DNA from: Sphingobacterium cellulitidis | GTDB lineage: Bacteria > Bacteroidota > Bacteroidia > Sphingobacteriales > Sphingobacteriaceae | Assembly: GCA_002245855.1 (NCBI GenBank) | Contig: NOUX01000005.1 | Coordinates: 186,001 to 250,000 of the forward strand | Reading direction: 5' to 3' | Length of the DNA stretch: 64,000 nt | Shown: positions 28,652-39,178 of the stretch, one piece after another | How the letters are laid out: the number at the start of each line of letters is the position of its first letter | Position numbering within the stretch: the first letter of the stretch is position 1 | Notes under the pieces: generated by a model | Seen by the model: the letters and a program-made list of their open reading frames with translations, nothing else | What the model was told of the DNA's origin: nothing | Databases searched by the model: none | Translations under genes and position numbers: made by a program

Positions 28652-30604
28652 TTATTTAAATTTTAAACTATTAACTATTAATTGATATTTTTTTTCATCG
28701 AGTTGTTCAAATACGGAATTTTTTGAAATGTACTCTGGTACAATCTCTTTGATCAATTCTACAAGAGCCATAGGGCTGTGATTAGAATTTTGTGATGCAA
28801 CCTGTGAGCAAAGGTTATCGATCCTGTTTTTATTCAGTTCCAGATCTTCAGTCCTAACCCTTGCAATCATTATTTTTTCATGGTGAGTCTTAGTAGTGTT
28901 TTCATTATCAGCCAATAACTCTTCATATATCTTCTCCCCAGGCCTTAATCCAGTCACATCAATTCCTATATCATCAGGGTAATTATAACCCTTCAACCTA
29001 ATCATACGTATTGCAAGATCCATTATCTTCACTGGTTTCCCCATGTCAAAGACATAAATTTCTCCACCTTGCCCCATTACAGCTGCCTCTTGAACCAATT
29101 GACAGGCCTCAGGTATCGTCATAAAATAACGTGTAATATCTGGATGAGTAACCGTTAAAGGGCCGCCTCTTTTCAATTGCTTTTCAAATAATGGAATCAC
29201 TGAACCATTGGATCCAAGAACATTTCCAAAACGTGTAACTATAAAATTTGTATTACTGATTTTATTTAAGGCAGATACATATATTTCTGAAACTCTTTTG
29301 GTTGCCCCCATCACATTGGTGGGATTCACTGCCTTATCCGTTGAAACCATGACGAATTTTTCAACGCCATATTTATCGGACATATCCGCAAGATTCTTCG
29401 ACCCCCAAACATTGGTTAAAATAGATTCATAAGGATTCTGTTCCATCAAAGGTACATGTTTATATGCTGCTGCATGGAATACTATCTGAGGTTTATAATA
29501 CTCAAAAATAGATTCCATGAATTGCCTGTCCCGAACATTTCCTACAATAAACATTGTATCTTTATGGCAATTACCTTTTAATTCCTGTTGGATATCATAT
29601 AGTGCAGATTCTGCTTGATCTATTACAATTAACTTATCAAAATCCGTAAAACTAATCTGACGAACTAATTCCGAACCAATAGATCCAGCCCCTCCAGTAA
29701 TTAGAATTACCTTTTCTCTCATCATCTCATGAATTACTGGGTTCTCCAGCTTTATTGCCTCTCTTCCCAATAAATCATCTATTTGCAAAGTCCTCAATTG
29801 TCTGGTTGCGACTTTTCCATTCAATAATTTTGCTGAGGTGGGCATTATTTTCAATTTAACAGGTAATGGTTCTATTATAGAGGATATCCTAGATAGGCGA
29901 TCTTTATTGTTATCATCTAATGCGATTATTATACTATCAATCTTAAGTTTTTCAACAAACTGAGAATTAAGTTGGTTCAAATTAATGATTTGATATCCAT
30001 TAATTAACTTTCCAATTCGGTTGGGATTATCATCAGCAAAAGCCACAATCTTTACTTTCCTGCGGGTATCATTTCTTAAAAGGTTTAATGTGATATTACC
30101 CATATTTCCAGCGCCAAATATTAATACATTCTCAACTTCCCGTCCCCCAAAAAAGAAATTCTCATAAACGGTGCGATATGAAACCCGAGCGGCAACCAAA
30201 CAAACTGTCGTAAAGAATGCATGGGTAAATAATACAGCATAGGATGGTCTAAGATAATCACTAACTAATGCTCCTTGCTCAAAATTCAACCTGACGATGG
30301 TAGAAATAAACATCAAACAAGCCCAAGCAGCAAAAACTGCTTTAAATATAGCCCAAGCATCCCGAAATCCTGTTTGCCTTACAATTCCTCTATAGGTATT
30401 ATAATATAAGAAAGATGCATAATATACCAGGGAAACAATAATGGACTTCTTAACCATTAAATCTACAGCAAATCTCCCCTTAAAACTGTTAATAACGAAG
30501 TTTGATAAATAATAACAAAACAACACTATAAACATATCTATCAATAAGATTACCCATCTTGGGCTATCTTTCTTAAAATACTTCCTTAATAACAGAATAT
30601 TCAT
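28652..30604 (-). CDS. Membrane-anchored nucleotide-sugar dehydratase (FlaA1/CapD/PglF type)
   Basis: The 650-residue protein has four N-terminal membrane helices (within residues ~15-135) and a first Rossmann domain (VLIFGAGNMGN). The catalytic extended-SDR domain follows, with NAD site GGAGSIGSELVRQI near residue 305 and VSTDKAVNPTNVMGATKR near residue 425. Such enzymes make UDP-linked 4-keto-6-deoxy sugars for capsule, O-antigen or glycoprotein sugars. Surface polysaccharide genes (two wzc-like) lie in the same window, in the same direction. Length and motifs are standard. Confidence 0.92.
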   Translation of the reverse strand: MNILLLRKYFKKDSPRWVILLIDMFIVLFCYYLSNFVINSFKGRFAVDLMVKKSIIVSLVYYASFLYYNTYRGIVRQTGFRDAWAIFKAVFAAWACLMFISTIVRLNFEQGALVSDYLRPSYAVLFTHAFFTTVCLVAARVSYRTVYENFFFGGREVENVLIFGAGNMGNITLNLLRNDTRRKVKIVAFADDNPNRIGKLINGYQIINLNQLNSQFVEKLKIDSIIIALDDNNKDRLSRISSIIEPLPVKLKIMPTSAKLLNGKVATRQLRTLQIDDLLGREAIKLENPVIHEMMREKVILITGGAGSIGSELVRQISFTDFDKLIVIDQAESALYDIQQELKGNCHKDTMFIVGNVRDRQFMESIFEYYKPQIVFHAAAYKHVPLMEQNPYESILTNVWGSKNLADMSDKYGVEKFVMVSTDKAVNPTNVMGATKRVSEIYVSALNKISNTNFIVTRFGNVLGSNGSVIPLFEKQLKRGGPLTVTHPDITRYFMTIPEACQLVQEAAVMGQGGEIYVFDMGKPVKIMDLAIRMIRLKGYNYPDDIGIDVTGLRPGEKIYEELLADNENTTKTHHEKIMIARVRTEDLELNKNRIDNLCSQVASQNSNHSPMALVELIKEIVPEYISKNSVFEQLDEKKYQLIVNSLKFK

Positions 30605-33145
30605 TTACTATAATATTTTCTAAAATAATTAACCAAACTATTGGTTAGATTTAGGAATGCCTCTATGATGACCACCAACTACAAAGTTAATGCCATAACT
30701 TGACCTAAAATTTGGAGAATAGGATTCCTTTGATTAGTCCCAGGGTACTTACTAATTTTTCTGTTAGATTGATTCCAATTGCAAATATATAATTAATAAG
30801 CTCATGTCACAATCCATTTACACAAAGTTAATACGTTAATAAAACCTAATTAAAAATTTAATAATATTCTTTCAATTCCAAAAAAATGTGTCTTTAAAAA
30901 AAGAGCAAGCAAGCAAAATTTTGAATTTAAAGAAAGTTTCTAACAGAGATTTTTCGAAGATGACATCAGGTCAAAATTTTGAAAACCTTAATTTTATAAT
31001 CATTTATTACCAATGGCTAATAAGAGAAGGACACCATCAAATCTGTTTCTAGCTCCGCACAAATACAAATATTTCAAACAATAAAAAAGAGTCTAGAAGC
31101 TGGGTAGAAATTCCAACAATAACCTCTATTATGAAGTTTTCGACACTCTCGTTGGATTAACAATATTGGGATTTTTAAAGTTCCTTTAACATCTAGGAAA
31201 TTTATATGACTCCGCCTTGATCTACATTAAATTTGAAGATTATGCTTTACCGATATTATTTGTAAGGTTAATTTAAAAACTTCATAATCTGGTCTCAACT
31301 CGACAATCTTTTCAAGTCTTTCAGCAGGTTATCATCAGTATATTGGAAAATTCAAAACAACTTTTCAAATCAAGTATGTTTCTTGTTGACTTTGACTTCT
31401 GGAGAAATGATAGATGTTGCTTCTTTCTTCAACCTTATATAGGATACTCCAATCTTTTTACAGGCAATCGATTCATTTCGATCAATTTTAAAAACCAATC
31501 CTATTTGTCAAGTTTTTAAAAATTTGATACCCCTCCATTTCAAGAAATTATTATACTATAACAAGCAGCAACAAAGATAAAGCAATTAAAAAAGTAAAAA
31601 ATATATACCCATATAGTAAAAGCCTAATTATTTTACTTTCTCCTTCAAGAAAATACCCGACAGACAAGATGTACCCACTTACCCTTTGAGTAAGTTTTTT
31701 TAATTTCTGCAAATTATTCACTAAAAACATATTGAAATAAAATATAACTAAACACGCATTTCATGAAATCACTTTTAATTTATTAATTATTAAAACCTCA
31801 CTTTTCCCAGTATCAATGTAAATCATTATTTCATATCCATCTATTATAAGAAATTAATGAACAAATGTTTATGGATAATTTTTATTTATCAATCCTGAAT
31901 TTATCTTTAGATAAAGAAAAAATGATCCTTTCTACTCAAATATATCACTATTTTGAGAAGTATTTGAATTAACATTCTATTAATAAGCGTACAATATAGA
32001 TGATATTAATATTATCAAATTACTTTTCCTTTAAGAAATAATAATGATGTGATAATTCAATGTTTATCGAATTAAGAACAATTCCAACACCTTTTTAAAA
32101 AGAATATTGAGAAATTAATTAAAATTCTTATTTTAGGTGCTTCATAGGTACAGATATTTGGTGCAATTGTGTTGTGATTTCAGCACTATTTATTTTTTTA
32201 TATAAAAAATTTATATTTAAGCAGTTAGTTTAAAATTAAATAAACAGTCACCAAATATCGAATCCCTAGTCAAATTTAAGGTGTGACTTCTTTGAAAGGA
32301 CTAGGGATTCTAATTTGTTTTCTGCTATGTTTTAAATTACACTTCCTGGTCTACATAAATTAATTTTGAGTTTAAAAAATCGTAGAAATTGTTGCTAGCA
32401 TTACAGGTCAGGTTCATAACATTATTTTTCTAGTTTCATAAAATCACCTTTACAGGTTAAAATTAAATACCAGAATTTGCGCATTTCCTTTTCAAGGTTA
32501 AAAAAAAGAATAACCCCCAAAAAAAACAGATCTATCTTAAAAATTGAAAAATGAAATCATCCGAAATAGCCTACAGGAGATTATTCCATTTTATTAAGAA
32601 AAAGGTATACTTCTAGATAGATATAATTTGGAAGTATTGACAAGTTATTGCAGTGCTGAGAAAAGAATAATGTCAAAATTAAATATGATTCAATAATTCT
32701 CCTATATAATATAAAATATTCCACAAAGTGAGTTTTTAAAATATTTCTAAAATCAAATTCACCCCATATTCCCAAACACCTAAAAAGGGTTAATTCGAAT
32801 GTTTCGCAATCATTATTTTATTTTGTTCTCCCTGTAAAATCCATTTCATAATATGCTTCATTAAAAAATCAATGTTGAGTATTAAACACACGTGAACGAC
32901 ATTCTTTTCCCCACAAATTTCTATATATGTAAAATTTAATATCGATCAATTTATTAGGATCTATTAATATCTACCCAATGAGATTCCCTATAGCCTGTCT
33001 TGGCCAAATAGATAGTTATTAAATAAGAATATTGGTAACTGGATCAGTGTTATTAGGTCTTATTGGAAAGAGAAAACTTGTAACCTCTGAAGGTGAATAT
33101 AAAAGATGTATTTAGATCATTGATTTATATAAAGCACATATTTTA
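30605..33145. other. 2.5 kb gene desert, very AT-rich
   Basis: No gene-like frame is seen across 2.5 kb; the longest candidate, a 64-codon frame at 32581-32775 (minus), looks like chance. Short protein-like stretches occur (for example minus strand near 31400-31500) but are closed by stops. The only strong structure is at 32153-32320 and is listed separately. It may be a decayed region between the polysaccharide gene and the PqqD operon. Confidence 0.5.
32153..32320 (+). ncRNA. Candidate structured small RNA (two abutting inverted repeats and a T-rich tail)
   Basis: A perfect 11-base inverted repeat (GATATTTGGTG at 32153-32163, CACCAAATATC at 32249-32259) encloses 85 bases that include a 16-base A/T palindrome. 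It directly abuts a perfect 12-base hairpin (GAATCCCTAGTC at 32260-32271, GACTAGGGATTC at 32299-32310) followed by TAATTTGTTTTC. This is the layout of a small RNA closed by a terminator on the plus strand. A miniature mobile element is the alternative. Confidence 0.4.
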
Positions 33146-34072
33146 TTAATCTACCTTTCCATCTAACAATTTCAAATTGTGCAATATAGCGGAATCGCCC
33201 TTAGGGGTGCATTTAAAATGAGCAATAGGAATATTTTTTACTATATATTCCATGATGTTTAACATTTGAGGATATAAAATATTATCCCATCTAAGTGCAT
33301 TTGCACTTGGAAAAATAGAAAGTAGTGCTTGAGCACCCTTTAGCCAATTAAACCGAAGGTTTGGAGATTGTTCTAACCGGGTAATGCTAAATAATTTAAC
33401 CTTTCGATTATTGTAACAAATCGTTTTACCACTCCAGGGGGTGCCATAAATATAAATTTCCCCATTTTGAAACACTCTTACGGCAGGACTGTCATCATTT
33501 AAAAGTTCTGTTCCTTCAATATGAGAAAGCCATAAATTACTATGAGTACTTTTCCCGGTTCCGCTTTTTCCTAAGAAGGCAAAGCCCATATCCCCCTTAA
33601 TGACAACGGATGCATGAATGATGACGGTCCTACTGTTCAAACAAGCTTGACTAAAACTCACCATTATTAACCAGCTTAATTTAGTGGTCATATAAATTTC
33701 ATCCAAATTCAGATGAATGCTTGAATAAGCAAAATCCTTTGAACTCTTCATTATCCACATATTTTCCGATTTTTCTGCCTGTATGCTGGTAAAATAAGAA
33801 TCCGTACTCTCTTCGAATCGGAATCTTTGTTGCCATACTACAGAAATATCACTTAACAATGATAATTTCAGGCCTTTCAAGTTACATTGGGAATCTGTTA
33901 TATCAATACTTAGAAGATTCGGTCCAAGTTTTGGTTCTTGAGTTTTAAATGGAATAAAACTAGGAAGAGCTTTATCCAAATCAATTCCTATACGATCAAT
34001 TATACATATTGAATGCTCAGCAATTTTATAATAATTAAAACTAATCCTTGGGCGAATTTGAAATTCTTTCAT
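33146..34072 (-). CDS. HprK-related serine kinase-like protein
   Basis: The 308-residue protein has a unique N-terminal half and an HPr kinase-like C-terminal half. The P-loop FLGKSGTGKSTHSNLW lies at residues ~166-181, an acidic LLNDDSPAV at ~190-198 matches the HprK Walker B region, and GTPWSGK follows. No HPr protein or PTS gene is nearby. In lasso peptide clusters such as paeninodin, relatives phosphorylate the peptide, and HprK-related kinases also occur beside PqqD and nucleotidyltransferase genes. It ends the leftward PqqD operon, 11 bases after the ABC gene. The substrate here is unknown. Confidence 0.8.
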   Translation of the reverse strand: MKEFQIRPRISFNYYKIAEHSICIIDRIGIDLDKALPSFIPFKTQEPKLGPNLLSIDITDSQCNLKGLKLSLLSDISVVWQQRFRFEESTDSYFTSIQAEKSENMWIMKSSKDFAYSSIHLNLDEIYMTTKLSWLIMVSFSQACLNSRTVIIHASVVIKGDMGFAFLGKSGTGKSTHSNLWLSHIEGTELLNDDSPAVRVFQNGEIYIYGTPWSGKTICYNNRKVKLFSITRLEQSPNLRFNWLKGAQALLSIFPSANALRWDNILYPQMLNIMEYIVKNIPIAHFKCTPKGDSAILHNLKLLDGKVD

Positions 34073-34083
34073 ACTAATAGTTT

Positions 34084-35745
34084 TTAACCCATTTTGTAAA
34101 TGGAATTACAGAATCTACTTAATATTTTATCATGTGTTACAAAAACAACAATTTTGTCCCTACCCTTTTCAATCAGGTTTGTCACTAATCGCAAAGAGGT
34201 AGGCTCATCCAACGAGGAGGTGATTTCATCAAATAACCAGACATTAGAACCTTGCAAAATAGCTCGAGCGATTCCAATACGTTGTGCCTGTCCCTCTGAA
34301 AGCCCGTAGCCCCCTTCTCCCACAATTGTATCTATCCCATTTGGCAATTCAAATACAAAATCGGCACAAGCCAGGATTAATGCTTCACGAATATCATTCG
34401 CTTTATGAAATTTGTGAGAAAGAACCAGGTTTTCTCGAATGGTACCGCTTAATAATTTATCTCCTTGCGGAACGTACGCAAAGTTACATCTATAACTTTC
34501 TTTCATAAACAGTTCTAGGTTGCCTTTATGTAATTTCACACACCCCTCCTCTGGAGGGAAAAGCCCCATTATTATCCGCAATAGGGTAGATTTTCCTTTT
34601 CCACTAGGACCAAAAACAGCGACTGGCTGTCCCTTGTGAAATTCCATATTAACATCATTTAATAATGTCTCATTATTATATCTGAAGGTTATATTCTTCA
34701 ATGAAATCCTATCAATAAAATCCAATTTATCCTCTTGAGTTGTTTCTTCAATATCTACTTGGAGAACGTCCATTACACGATCTAATGATGTGCGTGAACG
34801 AACCAGTATAGGAACATAGTTCATTAAGGTGATTAAAGGACCTTGGATTCTTCCTACCAGTTGAAGAAAAGCTGACATGGTACCAAACGTTATTTCCGCT
34901 GAATGCAACTTATTCACCCCCCATATAAATGTCACCAGGTAACTTAATTGCATTACTATACCTAAGGTCCCCTTTGAAAAAGTTGAGAAATCAAGAAGTT
35001 TTAACTTCTTCAAATATATTGATTCCTGATTTTTCTGAACTTTATCCCATCGCAGGGACTCCCAATTCACAGAACGTATAAACAAACGGTTTCGAAAATT
35101 TTCCTGTAAGACTTTTCCTAATTCTCCTTCTTGTTCTTTTAGTGTCTTGGTTAATTTCCGCAATCTTTTGAAGAATGATTTGGAAAGAATTATCAAAGGA
35201 CAAATACCAACTAATAGAAGTGCTAGCAGTGGATCCATCCAATATAGTAAGGAAAGAGAAGCTATTATTTTTATAATTGTAATAATTACCGATATCCAAA
35301 CATTCCCTAATAATTGAATTGTTTCTTGACTATCGACATTCATACGAACCAAAATATCTCCAGTATGCCAATCTGATGTTTGTTTCCACTTTGCATTCAT
35401 CTGATGTGAGGTTATTTGATTCTGAAGGTTAATTAGCATAGCAGCCTTGGTACGTTCATTGAGTCTATTTCCTAATAAGCTCGTAATAAAAGAGGTAATT
35501 AGTGAAATAACCACCCAATAAAGACTTGTAGTCACATCTTGAGCATTTCCATGTTGCGCTGAATCTATAGCTTGTTTTGACATCCAAATAAAAAACAAAG
35601 TGGAAGCCAGAGAAAATACTTCTGTTATTAGATATATCCCCAATTGAAGCCAATAATGTTTGATAAACCCCAGACTCCATCTAATGTGTGATTTTACAGA
35701 ATGATCCAAAATATTAGTGATGAACCTTACTAAATAAATGAACAA
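34084..35745 (-). CDS. ABC exporter (fused membrane and ATPase domains)
   Basis: The 553-residue half-transporter has six membrane helices in residues ~25-320. The ATPase has Walker A GPSGKGKS (379-386), Q-loop YVPQGD, signature LSEGQ (482-486), Walker B VWLFDE (502-507) and the H-loop TH (537-538). All ATPase motifs are intact. There is no N-terminal C39 peptidase domain, so it does not cleave leaders itself. The lipid/peptide exporter type fits export of a modified peptide. The start overlaps the upstream nucleotidyltransferase gene by 32 bases. Confidence 0.9.
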   Translation of the reverse strand: MFIYLVRFITNILDHSVKSHIRWSLGFIKHYWLQLGIYLITEVFSLASTLFFIWMSKQAIDSAQHGNAQDVTTSLYWVVISLITSFITSLLGNRLNERTKAAMLINLQNQITSHQMNAKWKQTSDWHTGDILVRMNVDSQETIQLLGNVWISVIITIIKIIASLSLLYWMDPLLALLLVGICPLIILSKSFFKRLRKLTKTLKEQEGELGKVLQENFRNRLFIRSVNWESLRWDKVQKNQESIYLKKLKLLDFSTFSKGTLGIVMQLSYLVTFIWGVNKLHSAEITFGTMSAFLQLVGRIQGPLITLMNYVPILVRSRTSLDRVMDVLQVDIEETTQEDKLDFIDRISLKNITFRYNNETLLNDVNMEFHKGQPVAVFGPSGKGKSTLLRIIMGLFPPEEGCVKLHKGNLELFMKESYRCNFAYVPQGDKLLSGTIRENLVLSHKFHKANDIREALILACADFVFELPNGIDTIVGEGGYGLSEGQAQRIGIARAILQGSNVWLFDEITSSLDEPTSLRLVTNLIEKGRDKIVVFVTHDKILSRFCNSIYKMG

Positions 35746-36814
35746 ATGGAAAACAGAGAACCTCTATTGGTGCTAAAGGGTACAATTTTTTAAAATTGCT
35801 GAATAATCTTTTACTTCTTTTGACCCTTCCCCCGGGGTTATTAATATCTGGATTTTCAGGGTCATAAAATCCGAAATTTCCTGTACGTAATATATAGTCC
35901 TTCATCCAAGTTACTCCTTCCTTTTTTTCGACTTTGAAAGGTAGTTTGTCTTTATTTAGTCCTAGAACATCGACTAATACCTGATGGAATACATGCGACC
36001 AATCCAGCATTCCTAATTTCTTATAAATAAATTTTAGTTCCTGACCATCGATTTGATCGGAAAATTTATGATAAAGAACAGCCGCATCGCAAAGTTGCCT
36101 CAATCCAATTCCGTAGGTGACCTGATGCTTCAAAATATGAGCATTTACTTGGATAATATTTAGCATTGGTGATGGAATCTCGACCTTAGAGTTTTCGAAA
36201 TCTTTAATAATATTATCCTTACTTAATTCTATAATGAGTGTCCTGAGATATTTTAACACAAAAGGATTTCGAAGTTGAATCAATTTAAGGTGATGTTCTA
36301 TTTCCACCCCTTCAAAGTTGTAACCACTGCTATAAGCTGGCTGAACATGAAATCCCTCTACCTTACTTTTAATTAATTCATTTGCTCTATTATAATCCTC
36401 CCTGGAAGGAAAATACCAGTCAATGTCTCCACTAACGCGAACCTCAGGTTTATTGTAATACAGAGAGACACCATGACCTTTTTGTAGAAATGCTCTAATC
36501 TCATATTCTTGAAAAAGCCTCCCTAGATTGGAAATGACTTTGGCCATTTTTTCATTTTTCTCTTCAATATGTTGCAGACGGACGATCCATTTAAGAAGTA
36601 AATCTTGAGGGGGCAACAAAGGTTGTGGGAGTTGTTGAATTGCATCGGCCAAATGTCCTTCAACTGTCTGATGGAATGACATCAAAAAAATATCAATCCA
36701 CATTTTCCTATCCAAGTTTTCAAAATAACTTTGTTGTATAGGAAGTCCCCATAAGGATGATTTTAGAGCTTCAAGAAAGGCTCGAATAGAACCTTCTCTT
36801 CTTTGGTCTTCCAT
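35714..36814 (-). CDS. Nucleotidyltransferase family protein (NTP_transf_5 type)
   Basis: The 366-residue protein carries the minimal nucleotidyltransferase core: FLQKGHGVSLYY at ~109-120, then SGDIDWYF at ~128-135, where the two acidic residues bind metal. This layout fits the PF14907 family. Relatives sit in PqqD/HprK-type cassettes and in kinase-tailored lasso peptide clusters, where their reaction is mostly unproven. It lies 10 bases after the PqqD-like gene and overlaps the ABC gene. The sequence does not show the transferred group or acceptor. Confidence 0.83.
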   Translation of the reverse strand: MEDQRREGSIRAFLEALKSSLWGLPIQQSYFENLDRKMWIDIFLMSFHQTVEGHLADAIQQLPQPLLPPQDLLLKWIVRLQHIEEKNEKMAKVISNLGRLFQEYEIRAFLQKGHGVSLYYNKPEVRVSGDIDWYFPSREDYNRANELIKSKVEGFHVQPAYSSGYNFEGVEIEHHLKLIQLRNPFVLKYLRTLIIELSKDNIIKDFENSKVEIPSPMLNIIQVNAHILKHQVTYGIGLRQLCDAAVLYHKFSDQIDGQELKFIYKKLGMLDWSHVFHQVLVDVLGLNKDKLPFKVEKKEGVTWMKDYILRTGNFGFYDPENPDINNPGGRVKRSKRLFSNFKKLYPLAPIEVLCFPFVHLFSKVHH

Positions 36815-36824
36815 AATCTTTGGG

Positions 36825-37091
36825 TTATGTGATTAACTTTTCTGATTTAAATTGATAAATCAACTTTGAACCGTCCATATATGCTTGTCGGGGACTTAAG
36901 CCATAACGTTCCACCAAAAAAGTAGCAACATCATCTTCTGAGAAATCACGGCCTTTCATTTCATCCCATAAATAAGCCGCTGTTCTATTTAGTGAATATA
37001 CTTTTGATAAATCTATCATTTCTTTGCCTGGATCTACTATCATATATTCGTCCCCAATTTTCCTTAGTATTAAATCGCTTCTTAATCTCAT
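36825..37091 (-). CDS. PqqD-like RiPP recognition element protein
   Basis: The 88-residue protein has the PqqD fold pattern: a beta-strand start (LRSDLILRKIGDEYMIVD), then LSKVYSLNRTAAYLWDEM, then a winged-helix-like tail. Stand-alone PqqD proteins bind leader peptides of ribosomal peptides and hand them to modifying enzymes. It is the first gene of a tight operon with the nucleotidyltransferase, ABC exporter and HprK-like kinase. A leader with YxxPxM is encoded 2.1 kb upstream (39179-39340). No cyclase, radical SAM enzyme or transglutaminase-like protease is nearby. Confidence 0.87.
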   Translation of the reverse strand: MRLRSDLILRKIGDEYMIVDPGKEMIDLSKVYSLNRTAAYLWDEMKGRDFSEDDVATFLVERYGLSPRQAYMDGSKLIYQFKSEKLIT

Positions 37092-37319
37092 ATTTTTTAC
37101 GTTTTTTACTTCTCAATGAATTAAATAAATAGGAGAAAACTGTTTGAAATCAGAATAATCAATAATGTCTCAATAGTAAATTCTTAAATTACATCCTTAA
37201 AGCCAATAAATAGCCTGTTAACTACTTGCATTTTATCAAAAAAAATTAAGACAAATTCAATTGAGAAACTTTAAATAATACTAAATTTTGCAATTGTATT
37301 ATTTAAATAGAATTAATAA
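37092..37319. promoter_or_regulatory. Presumed promoter region of the PqqD operon
   Basis: About 230 bp of AT-rich DNA between the fimbrillin terminator-like hairpin and the PqqD start. No clear TAnnTTTG element was found, so the promoter is inferred from position only. Read-through from the fimbrillin gene is also possible. Confidence 0.3.
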
Positions 37320-37345
37320 AGCGGCCCATTTTTGACCGGACCGCT
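37320..37345 (-). terminator. Probable terminator after the fimbrillin gene
   Basis: The stem AGCGG/CCGCT (37320-37324 with 37341-37345), extended by CC/GG, is followed on the minus strand by TTATTAATT. A second small hairpin (CGGG/CCCG) lies just before it, near 37353-37366. The T-tract is weak, so partial read-through into the PqqD operon is possible. Confidence 0.5.
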
Positions 37346-37381
37346 CTGATTTCGGGTTTTTCCCGGATATGTACACTTGGG

Positions 37382-39151
37382 TTATTTTCTTACGCAGCGA
37401 ACATTTTTAAAGGTTGAACTAATGGCATTAAGTCCAAGTAGATCAACATTTGACAATAACTCTGCTGTACCTTGAGCACCTATAAAGTTAACACCTGCCA
37501 AAGTACGCTTATTTCTTGCATGATATCCCCAGGCACCGGCGCTAAGTCCAAGAATAGGAACATCTAATCCCCCATCATTCGTCCATAGAGCAGTTTCAAC
37601 ACCTCGAGAACCTCCTAGGTTAAGTAGAACTAATCCATCAGCCCCAATATCAGAGATTACACTAACATTGGTTACTTGTCCATTATAATAAAAGCGCAGA
37701 GCATTGGATGTAGTTCCAAAAGCAGTATTCCCAGAACCAGCGTTAACCTTATATTCAATATAAGTTCCATCACCCGTTGCATTGGAATTATCATAATTTT
37801 TAGCTGGCGCAGATACTAATAGCTGTAAAACATTTCCTAAAACATTCGTCAGGAGTCCATCTGATGTGGTTAAGGTCCCAAATTCTACATTAGTAGGTTG
37901 TCTCCAAACACCTTCAGGATAGACTAACGCACATGGATCTTTTTTACCATCAGTTGCAAACTTACGGGGAATAATACCTCCAAATGAGAAGTATCCTCTT
38001 CCATCAGAGGCTCCAGTAGCTTCATTTATAGCATAAAAACGGTATGGATTATGAGCATTCTCATAATATAAATTGGATCTAGCCCATCGAGCAGTAGTTG
38101 ACCCTTTTGTAACTGTTAATGGGGATTCTACCAAATTGGCTAATAAGCGATGGCTTTCACCAATCACCGGTGTAACATCAAAATTAAATGTTCCCCCGGT
38201 TGTGAAGTTACGAGAAACCCCATCCACGTGATCAATGCTGAAATTAGAAATTCCTACATTCACACCAGTAAGGGTTGCAGGAGATGCTGTATAGGTCACA
38301 AATACTTTTCGGTCTCCATTTGCGTCGATATTTTGAAAGTTTGACCACCCAATGCTCTGTGAATAAGGCGCTAAATTTGACCATTCGCCAGTTAATACAT
38401 TGAAAGATCCTGTCTGAACATTCAATCCAGTTACAGTTACATTTCCTGTTGCTGCAAACTTGCCGAACATTCCCATAGAGTTAAGTTCCACTGCGATTTG
38501 TGAAACCTTATGATCAAAAACAATTGCTAATGGTGCGGAAGCTCCTGTTGTAGGAATTTCTATAGAACCAGTAGCATATAACACATCGTTTCCACCGGCC
38601 AAATCAATTTTGGGATCAGCTGGATCAACATCTGGAACGTTAACCTGGCTATTATAAGATAATGCATACCAATTATAAGTCTCTCCCGGAACAACATCAA
38701 TTGTGCTTACAATGCTAGGATCCACCTCAAGCTCATTCGAACTTATTAACGTACTACCTTTATAAAGGAACAGACGGTATTTCACCCCTGTTTCCAGAAC
38801 AGCTGCTTTTGCACTAGATGAAGAAGCTTTATTTGTTTTGTTGCTGATTGTTTCCCTTTTGGCTCTGGTTTCAACTTTGTCATCGACTACAGCTTGAACA
38901 TCGAATTCATCAAAGGATAGAAGATTTGCTTCTTTTGAATTCTGCAGTGAAGATTTTCGTGCTGAAGATTTTTTCTCAGAGTTCGATTTTAGTTCATTAA
39001 TACCACTTACTTTAATGGATAATTTGGTCGGGGAAGTATTTAATTGATCTGAATCTTGTTGCTTACTGCAACTGAACATGGTTTGACCAACTGCGGCCAA
39101 AAGAAGGGCACCTGCCACTCTAACGGCAATTCTTTTTGTTACGAATTTCAT
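37382..39151 (-). CDS. Fimbrillin-like lipoprotein
   Basis: The 589-residue protein has a lipoprotein signal with cysteine 28 (TMFSC). An N-terminal low-complexity linker rich in S and K (residues ~45-115) precedes a fimbrillin-type domain. The typical pattern YNWYALSYNS, then VLYATGSIEIP, then LAIVFDHKVSQIAVELNS lies at about residues 157-230. A C-terminal domain follows (~355-589). Relatives form Mfa/Fim-type surface fimbriae or their anchors. It begins 28 bases after the 53-residue peptide gene, so the two are probably one transcript. Confidence 0.8.
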   Translation of the reverse strand: MKFVTKRIAVRVAGALLLAAVGQTMFSCSKQQDSDQLNTSPTKLSIKVSGINELKSNSEKKSSARKSSLQNSKEANLLSFDEFDVQAVVDDKVETRAKRETISNKTNKASSSSAKAAVLETGVKYRLFLYKGSTLISSNELEVDPSIVSTIDVVPGETYNWYALSYNSQVNVPDVDPADPKIDLAGGNDVLYATGSIEIPTTGASAPLAIVFDHKVSQIAVELNSMGMFGKFAATGNVTVTGLNVQTGSFNVLTGEWSNLAPYSQSIGWSNFQNIDANGDRKVFVTYTASPATLTGVNVGISNFSIDHVDGVSRNFTTGGTFNFDVTPVIGESHRLLANLVESPLTVTKGSTTARWARSNLYYENAHNPYRFYAINEATGASDGRGYFSFGGIIPRKFATDGKKDPCALVYPEGVWRQPTNVEFGTLTTSDGLLTNVLGNVLQLLVSAPAKNYDNSNATGDGTYIEYKVNAGSGNTAFGTTSNALRFYYNGQVTNVSVISDIGADGLVLLNLGGSRGVETALWTNDGGLDVPILGLSAGAWGYHARNKRTLAGVNFIGAQGTAELLSNVDLLGLNAISSTFKNVRCVRK

Positions 39152-39178
39152 AATTGTTGTATTTGATTTAAAAATTCG

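Noticed and set aside
32581..32775. 64-codon minus-strand frame in the gene desert
   Set aside because: The composition reads as A/T-rich chance sequence (many F, L, Y, I, N), with no motif and no neighbouring operon.
33146..37091. Classical lasso peptide cluster
   Set aside because: The asparagine-synthetase-like cyclase and transglutaminase-like protease are absent within the neighbouring 10 kb on both sides, so the cluster is not called as lasso.
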